In this document: positions 1-5,239 of the stretch, in pieces
Layout of the letters: the number at the start of each line of letters is the position of its first letter
How positions within the stretch are numbered: the first letter of the stretch is position 1
Assembly: GCA_002422455.1 (NCBI GenBank)
Contig: DIVK01000106.1
Location: 24,326 to 33,000 of the forward strand
Length of the DNA stretch: 8,675 bases
Direction of reading: 5' to 3'
Source of the DNA: Rhodoferax sp. UBA6134
GTDB taxonomy: Bacteria; Pseudomonadota; Gammaproteobacteria; Burkholderiales; Burkholderiaceae_C
The notes under the pieces: generated by a model
Told to the model about the DNA's origin: nothing
What the model saw: only the letters and a program-made list of their open reading frames with translations
Database searches by the model: none
Made by a program: the position numbers and the translations under genes

Positions 1-1121
<1,121 letters not shown>

Positions 1122-1163
1122 GGCCGACAAGCCGACCGGCACCCCCGCCGCCAGCCAACCCCA

Positions 1164-1901
1164 TCAACCCATGTGCAAGCCGCCGTTCACCGAGAAGTCG
1201 GCGCCGGTGGCATAGCCACCTTCTTCGGAAGCCAGCCACGCGATGATGGAGGCAATCTCGCTGGGTTCGCCCAGACGCTTGAGCGGTACAGTGGCCACAA
1301 TCTTGTCGAGCACGTCCGGCCGGATCGCCTTGACCATGTCGGTGCCGATGTAGCCGGGACTCACGGTATTGACGGTGACCCCCTTGGCGGCCAGCTCCTG
1401 CGCCAGCGCCATGCTGAAGCCGTGCATGCCGGCCTTGGCGGCGGAATAGTTGGTCTGCCCGGCCTGGCCTTTTTCGCCGTTCACGGACGAGATGTTGATG
1501 ATGCGGCCCCAGCCCTTTTCCACCATGTCGGGCACCACCTGCTTGGTGACGTTGAACATCGAGTTCAGGTTGGTTTCGATCACCGAATTCCAATCCTCGC
1601 GCGTCATCTTCAGGAACATGCGGTCGCGCGTAATGCCTGCATTGTTGACCAGCACGTCAATGCTGCCATGCTCCGCCTTGGTCTTGCTGAAGGCTGCCAC
1701 GGTGGAATCCCAGTCACCGACGTTGCCCACCGAAGCGTAGAACGTGAAGCCCTGCGCCTTTTGCTCGGCCAGCCACTTGGCATGGTCACGCGTCGGGCCG
1801 CAGCCGGCGATGACCTTGAAACCCTCCCGGTGCAAACGCTGGCAAATGGCGGTGCCTATACCCCCCATGCCGCCGGTCACGTAAGCCACTTTTTGATTCA
1901 T
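1164..1901 (-). CDS. phaB: acetoacetyl-CoA reductase (NADPH-dependent)
   Basis: Cytoplasmic short-chain dehydrogenase that reduces acetoacetyl-CoA to (R)-3-hydroxybutyryl-CoA, the monomer used by PHA synthase. At 245 residues it is the usual family length. Visible motifs are the nucleotide-binding TGGMGGIG (9-16), NNAG (86-89), catalytic Ser139 in NISSVNG, and the YxxxK pair Tyr152/Lys156. The SPGYIGTDMVKAIR segment (181-194) and the C-terminal NGGLHMG closely match PhaB of Cupriavidus necator as I remember it, which separates it from generic FabG. The start is supported by a strong purine-rich ribosome site (AGGGGG, + strand 1907-1912) five bases upstream of ATG. It lies downstream of phaC on the same strand with about 106 bp between them, which is wide for translational coupling; a separate promoter is possible in that gap. 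It converges on the ABC-F gene. Confidence 0.96.
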   Translation of the reverse strand: MNQKVAYVTGGMGGIGTAICQRLHREGFKVIAGCGPTRDHAKWLAEQKAQGFTFYASVGNVGDWDSTVAAFSKTKAEHGSIDVLVNNAGITRDRMFLKMTREDWNSVIETNLNSMFNVTKQVVPDMVEKGWGRIINISSVNGEKGQAGQTNYSAAKAGMHGFSMALAQELAAKGVTVNTVSPGYIGTDMVKAIRPDVLDKIVATVPLKRLGEPSEIASIIAWLASEEGGYATGADFSVNGGLHMG

Positions 1902-1935
1902 TTTTTCCCCCTATTGAAATTAAATCCAGATCGGT

Positions 1936-1964
1936 ATTGTGGATGCCACATCCGCGCCTGTCAG
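1936..1964 (-). promoter_or_regulatory. possible sigma-70 promoter for phaB with an internal dyad
   Basis: Read on the minus strand, CTGACA (1959-1964, 5/6 to the -35 consensus) is followed after exactly 17 bases by CACAAT (1936-1941, 4/6 to the -10 consensus). Transcription from it would give a leader of roughly 28 nt ahead of the phaB ATG. A short dyad, GGATG-CCA-CATCC (1941-1953), sits in the spacer; with wobble pairs it extends over 1938-1956. It could be an operator or simply a hairpin in the phaC-phaB transcript. This is a by-eye match only. Confidence 0.4.
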
Positions 1965-2007
1965 CTAGGGCAAGCACCCATATCGCCATGCGTGCAGCAC
2001 CCAAACG

Positions 2008-3726
2008 TCAGACCCTGGCCTTGACGTAGCGGCCCGGGGCGGCTTCGAGCACCTTGTATTTGCCTTTGCCGTAGGCCCTGGGTGCGGCAACTTGTTTACC
2101 GGCTTGAGTGGCAAGCCACTGGGACCAATCGGTCCACCAGCTGCCAGGGTATTCGGTGGCCCCGGCCAGCCACTCAGCCTGGGTAGCCGGCAGCTTTCCA
2201 TCTTGACGAATCCAGTGGCTGCGCCTGTTTTTGGCCGGCGGGTTGATCACGCCCGCAATGTGGCCGGAGGCCCCCATCACAAAGCGTTTCTTGCCGGGCA
2301 GCACCTGGGTCGACGCGTAGGCGCCGCCAATCGGCACGATATGGTCTTCACGCGAACCGTAAATGTAGACCGGCAAATCCAGCTCGCGCAAGTCGATTTT
2401 TTTGCCACACACCACGGCCTTGCCGGGCTTGACCAGGTTGTTTTCCAGGTAGGTGTTGCGCAAATACCAGGCGTAAAAAGGACCCGGCAGGTTGGTGGAG
2501 TCGCTGTTCCAGTACAGCAGGTCGAACGGGGGCGGGGTCTCCCCCTTCAGGTAGTTGTCCACCACATAGTTCCACACCAGGTCATTGGGGCGCAAAAAAC
2601 TGAAGGTGCTGGCCAGGTCCTGCCCCTTCATCAGGCCGCCGCGGCCCATCTCCTGCTCGCGGTACTTGACGAAGGCTTCGTCAATGAAAACATCCAGAAT
2701 TCCGGTGTCGGTGAAATCAAGCAAGGCCGTGAGAAAGGTGGCGCTGGCCACCGGCTTTTGTCCGCGCGCGGCCAGCACCGTCAGCGCCGTGCCCAACATG
2801 GTGCCGCCGACGCAGAAACCCAGGGCATTGATGCTCTCGGCCCCGGTAATTTCCTGCGTCACACGGATCGCCTTGATGACCGCGTCTTCAATGTAGTCGT
2901 CCCATGTTTTTTGGGCCAACGAGGCATCCGGGTTGCGCCAGCTCACCACGAAAGTGCGGTGCCCCTGCGCCACGGCATAGCGGACGAGGGAGTTTTCCGG
3001 CTGCAGGTCCAGGATATAAAACTTGTTGATGCACGGCGGCACGAGCAGGAAAGGCCTCTCAAACACCCTGGCGGTCAGCGGCTTGTATTCGATCAGCTGG
3101 AACAGCTCGTTTTCGAACACCACGGAACCCTCGGTGGTGGCCACGTTCTTGCCCACCTCAAACAGGCTTTCGTCGGTCATGGACACATGGCCCTGACGGA
3201 TGTCGTGAATCAGGTTTTGCACGCCTTTGGCAATGCTCTCGCCGCGGGTCTCGATCGCCTTTTGTTGCGCCTCGGCGTTGAGGGCCAGGAAGTTGCTCGG
3301 GGCCGCCGCCGCCAGCCATTGCTCGATGGCGAAACGGATGCGGGCGCGGGTCTTGGCATCGGCCTCTACCGCATCCGCCATACCCATCAAGGTATGGGCG
3401 TTGAGCTGGTAGGCCGCCGCGGCGAAGGCCGACACCGGGTTGGTCCCCCAGGCCTGCGCGGCAAAGCGCTTGTCGTCCAGGGGCGGTGCCGCATGACAGC
3501 CCCGCGACCAAAGTCCGATCATCTGCGTGAGGTACTGTTGCTGCAAGGCCTGTAGCTTCTCCGGCGAAAAATGAATGGGAGGCAGCTTGCTGGCGTCAGC
3601 GCCCTCACCGCCCCCACCCAAGTCCATATTTTGAAAAACCTGGAAGGCCTTGCCCCAGCCTTCACTCAAAACGTGCTGAAACTGCTGGGCCGACTGCGCC
3701 CAAAATTCCGGGGAATTTTGTGTCAT
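2008..3726 (-). CDS. phaC: class I poly(3-hydroxyalkanoate) synthase
   Basis: Polymerises (R)-3-hydroxyacyl-CoA, mainly 3-hydroxybutyryl-CoA, into PHA at the surface of storage granules, releasing CoA. The protein has 572 residues, as expected for the single-subunit class I enzyme. Residues 1-190 form the variable N-terminal region, with a Gly-rich stretch at 36-42. The alpha/beta-hydrolase catalytic domain follows. It shows the modified lipase box GFCVGG with nucleophile Cys305, Asp461 in GSREDHIVP and His489 in GASGHIAGV, so the triad is complete. PFLLVPPCINKFYILDL (225-241) and the conserved Trp residues near 390-420 are also typical. The start is supported by a Shine-Dalgarno-like AAAGAG (+ strand 3735-3740) eight bases upstream. 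phaB follows downstream on the same strand, without phaA in between; no phaR, phaP or depolymerase gene is in the window. Upstream it is divergent from the small membrane-protein gene. Confidence 0.97.
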   Translation of the reverse strand: MTQNSPEFWAQSAQQFQHVLSEGWGKAFQVFQNMDLGGGGEGADASKLPPIHFSPEKLQALQQQYLTQMIGLWSRGCHAAPPLDDKRFAAQAWGTNPVSAFAAAAYQLNAHTLMGMADAVEADAKTRARIRFAIEQWLAAAAPSNFLALNAEAQQKAIETRGESIAKGVQNLIHDIRQGHVSMTDESLFEVGKNVATTEGSVVFENELFQLIEYKPLTARVFERPFLLVPPCINKFYILDLQPENSLVRYAVAQGHRTFVVSWRNPDASLAQKTWDDYIEDAVIKAIRVTQEITGAESINALGFCVGGTMLGTALTVLAARGQKPVASATFLTALLDFTDTGILDVFIDEAFVKYREQEMGRGGLMKGQDLASTFSFLRPNDLVWNYVVDNYLKGETPPPFDLLYWNSDSTNLPGPFYAWYLRNTYLENNLVKPGKAVVCGKKIDLRELDLPVYIYGSREDHIVPIGGAYASTQVLPGKKRFVMGASGHIAGVINPPAKNRRSHWIRQDGKLPATQAEWLAGATEYPGSWWTDWSQWLATQAGKQVAAPRAYGKGKYKVLEAAPGRYVKARV

Positions 3727-3858
3727 GCTGTGTGCTCTTTAGCGTTGCTTGCTCGTTGCTGGAAATTTGAGTATCTCAGGTTCCGCACTGGAAAAGCTGA
3801 CCTGGGTCATAACCCCACCAAATTTGTCTTATGGGAACTTCCACAAATCCACATTTCC
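3727..3858 (-). promoter_or_regulatory. phaC upstream region with helically phased direct repeat
   Basis: This is non-coding DNA between the phaC start and repeat copy 1. It contains the phaC ribosome site (3735-3740). It also holds two identical heptamers CGTTGCT (3743-3749 and 3754-3760) exactly 11 bp apart, about one helical turn, and a small dyad TGAG-TAT-CTCA (3768-3778). A weak -10-like GATACT on the minus strand overlaps that dyad, but no good -35 sits at the right distance, so I do not call a defined promoter. The heptamers lie in what would be the leader and could be a regulator site or chance. Confidence 0.3.
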
Positions 3859-3926
3859 GTCATCGCGAGGCCGCAGGCCGTGGCGATCCATGGCTAGACT
3901 GAGCCTGTCGAAGGGCTCGCAATGAC
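3859..3926 (+). repeat. 68-bp palindromic interspersed repeat, copy 1
   Basis: The element begins GTCATCGCGAG and ends CTCGCAATGAC, which are inverted repeats of each other with 10 of 11 positions matching. Inside are two hairpins. In the first, ATCGC pairs with GCGAT and GGCC with GGCC around a GCA loop (3862-3887). In the second, GAGCC pairs with GGCTC around an 8-nt loop (about 3900-3919). Copy 2 at 5018-5085 has the same length in the opposite orientation, with 63 of 68 bases identical. Weaker similarity continues about 25 bp to the left (around 3834-3858, ACATTT just before the element). It lies between phaC and the divergent small gene, ending 20 bp before the latter's ATG. It resembles REP/MITE-like elements; no transposase is present. 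Confidence 0.85.
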
Positions 3927-3946
3927 AAATTTATAGAAGTACCCTT

Positions 3947-4225
3947 ATGTATATCGTGCCCATTGCCTGGTTATACGTCGCGCTCATGATGGCGGTCGCC
4001 GAGGCCACCAACACCAATGGCACCGTCCTGGGCGCCCTCGTGACCTTTGTCTTCTACGGCGCGGCGCCGGTGGCGCTGGTAATTTACCTGATGGGCACGC
4101 CGGCCCGGCGCCGGGCGATCAAAGCCAGGGAAGCGGCCGCGCAGGCGCACACCCCGTCAGGCCAGCCAGATGCAGGCCGCCATGCGTCCGCTGACACGGT
4201 CGCGCCGGTGCGAGAAGAAACGTGA
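3947..4225 (+). CDS. small two-helix inner-membrane protein of unknown function
   Basis: I cannot assign a function to this 92-residue protein. Two hydrophobic segments are visible, at about residues 2-20 and 25-50, with a short polar hairpin between them (ATNTNGT). They are followed by a basic stretch (PARRRAIKARE, 52-62) that would anchor the C-terminus on the cytoplasmic side. A hydrophilic, Ala/Pro-rich tail ends in PVREET. I have the impression that similar small proteins occur beside pha genes in Comamonadaceae, but this is memory, not a search. A modest ribosome site GAAG (3936-3939) lies seven bases before ATG. The last 69 bp overlap the 3' end of pgeF on the other strand. Repeat copy 1 lies immediately upstream, so any promoter would be in or beyond that element. 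The membrane-like composition of the non-overlapping part, with no gene on the opposite strand there, supports a real gene. Confidence 0.75.
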   Translation: MYIVPIAWLYVALMMAVAEATNTNGTVLGALVTFVFYGAAPVALVIYLMGTPARRRAIKAREAAAQAHTPSGQPDAGRHASADTVAPVREET

Positions 4226-4948
4226 TGGCTGGCTGACCGTACACCAGTTCTGCGTGCCGTCGTTGCCATAAAGCCGGTCGACACCCAGGGCTCGCAAACG
4301 CAAACGCGCCAGGCCCTGCAGGTCGGCCAGCCACTTGCCACCCGAACGCTCACCCGCCCGGGGCGTGAACAGGGCCTGCGCCGCCCGCTCCTGCGCCACA
4401 AAGGCATCACGCACGTCGCTGCCCACTTCAAACGCCTGGCGGCCGATGCAGGGGCCCAACCACGCTATTATTTTCGAAGCATCCTGCGACTTGCCCGACC
4501 GGTCGGCGTCCCTGAAACACGCCACCACCGCCTCCAGGATTCCCTGCCCGTCCTGCCCCGCCAGGCCGCGCCAGCCCGCGTGCGCCGCCGCCACCAGGCT
4601 CCCCTGCGCGTTGGCAAACAACACCGGCAGGCAATCAGCCACCATGATGGTGCAAGCCAGGCGCGGCTGACCGGTGAGGCTGCCATCGGCCTGCGTACCC
4701 TGCGCGGTGCTGTCCGAAAGCCACACGGCATGCGCACCATGCACCTGCGATAGAAAAACCGGCTGCGCGTTCATTGCCTGCTGGAGGATGGCGCGGTTGG
4801 CTGCAACATCGGGCAAACGGTCCCCCACATGGTCACCCAGGTTGAGGGTGTCATAAGGCGCCGCCGACATGCCGCCAGCGCGCGTGGTGCATACCGCGCG
4901 CACCGGGCCGGGCGCCGGCCACTTCGGAATCAGCCAGTCAGGATGCAT
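4157..4948 (-). CDS. pgeF: PgeF/YfiH (DUF152) peptidoglycan editing factor, multicopper-oxidase-like fold
   Basis: Cytoplasmic enzyme of the YfiH/LACC1 family. Members have been linked to correcting wrongly built peptidoglycan precursors (PgeF in E. coli) and to purine nucleoside phosphorylase or deaminase activity; older annotations say polyphenol oxidase or laccase. At 263 residues the length is normal. Family motifs in order are CTTRAGG (20-26), FLSQVHG with His70, MVADCLPVLF with Cys106, AAHAGWRGLA with His123, WLGPCIG (163-169), FEVGSDVRDAF (173-183) and the C-terminal FFSHRRD...GRMAACIWL. His70, Cys106 and His123 correspond to the metal-binding active-site trio of E. coli YfiH (His71, Cys107, His124), so it should be active. 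The start is supported by GAGG (+ strand 4956-4959) seven bases upstream. Its 3' end overlaps the convergent small membrane gene by 69 bp. In many betaproteobacteria pgeF follows rluD; here a diverging cyclase gene lies upstream instead, and I see no rluD. Confidence 0.95.
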   Translation of the reverse strand: MHPDWLIPKWPAPGPVRAVCTTRAGGMSAAPYDTLNLGDHVGDRLPDVAANRAILQQAMNAQPVFLSQVHGAHAVWLSDSTAQGTQADGSLTGQPRLACTIMVADCLPVLFANAQGSLVAAAHAGWRGLAGQDGQGILEAVVACFRDADRSGKSQDASKIIAWLGPCIGRQAFEVGSDVRDAFVAQERAAQALFTPRAGERSGGKWLADLQGLARLRLRALGVDRLYGNDGTQNWCTVSQPSRFFSHRRDRVSGRMAACIWLA

Positions 4949-5017
4949 GCGATGGCCTCAACTTTGGCGACATGGAGCAAGGGGGAACGAAAGTCATCAG
5001 GACATTTCCATCAACTC

Positions 5018-5085
5018 GCCATTGCGAGCCCTTCGGCCGGCTCGGTCCAGCCATGGATCGCCACGGCCTGCGGCCTCGCGATGAC
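5018..5085 (-). repeat. 68-bp palindromic interspersed repeat, copy 2 (inverted relative to copy 1)
   Basis: On the minus strand the element starts GTCATCGCGAG and ends CTCGCAATGGC. It aligns without gaps to copy 1 (3859-3926), with mismatches only at element positions 38, 42, 48, 50 and 67; the first 37 bases are identical. Two mismatches fall in the loop of the second hairpin. The change at position 42 turns a T-G wobble into a C-G pair, so the stems are kept. Similarity continues outward on the + strand right flank (AAAATGTGG, 5087-5095), matching the left flank of copy 1. It lies between the divergent pgeF and diguanylate cyclase genes, 70 bp from the pgeF start. Confidence 0.85.
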
Positions 5086-5239
5086 GAAAATGTGGTTTAT
5101 GGGAGCTCTCATTATGCAGCCCCATGCGCCGCATGGATAAACCGGAAACAGGCCAGGGCCGGCCTACCTTATTGACCGGCAAAAATCCGCCGCTGCCAAT
5201 AAAATAGGCACATAACACCAAGAAACATCCATCACCGCC
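5086..5239 (+). promoter_or_regulatory. upstream region of the diguanylate cyclase gene with dyads
   Basis: A perfect dyad CCATGC-GCC-GCATGG occupies 5122-5136. A second, AGGCC-N6-GGCCT, occupies 5150-5165. Just downstream, TTGACC (5172-5177) resembles a -35 box and TAAAAT (5200-5205) a -10 box. The spacing of 22 bases is too long for a normal sigma-70 promoter, so the real pair is uncertain. The ribosome site of the cyclase gene is weak (AAGAAA at about 5220-5225). No tRNA or other RNA gene is recognisable here. Confidence 0.3.

Noticed and set aside
1122..1163. Possible bidirectional terminator between the ABC-F gene and phaB
   Set aside because: GC-rich GGCCGAC/GCCGACC repeats are present, but they are mainly direct repeats, the inverted pairing is poor, and neither strand has a T-run.
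1173..2024. + strand 283-codon frame opposite phaB
   Set aside because: It is a His/Gly-rich shadow of a well-conserved SDR gene with no motif of its own.
2092..3555. Long + strand open frame (487 codons) opposite phaC
   Set aside because: It is antisense to a complete PhaC with an intact catalytic triad. Its composition (rich in Gly, Arg, His, Gln) is typical of a high-GC shadow frame, and no family motif is visible.
4938..4997. 19-codon upstream ORF overlapping the pgeF start on the minus strand
   Set aside because: It is too short, with no clear ribosome site and no recognisable regulatory-peptide pattern; chance is sufficient.
3859..5085. Composite transposon or CRISPR-like array formed by the two repeats
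   Set aside because: There are only two copies, in inverted orientation and 1.1 kb apart, with no transposase or cas gene; the enclosed genes are a normal core gene and a small ORF.
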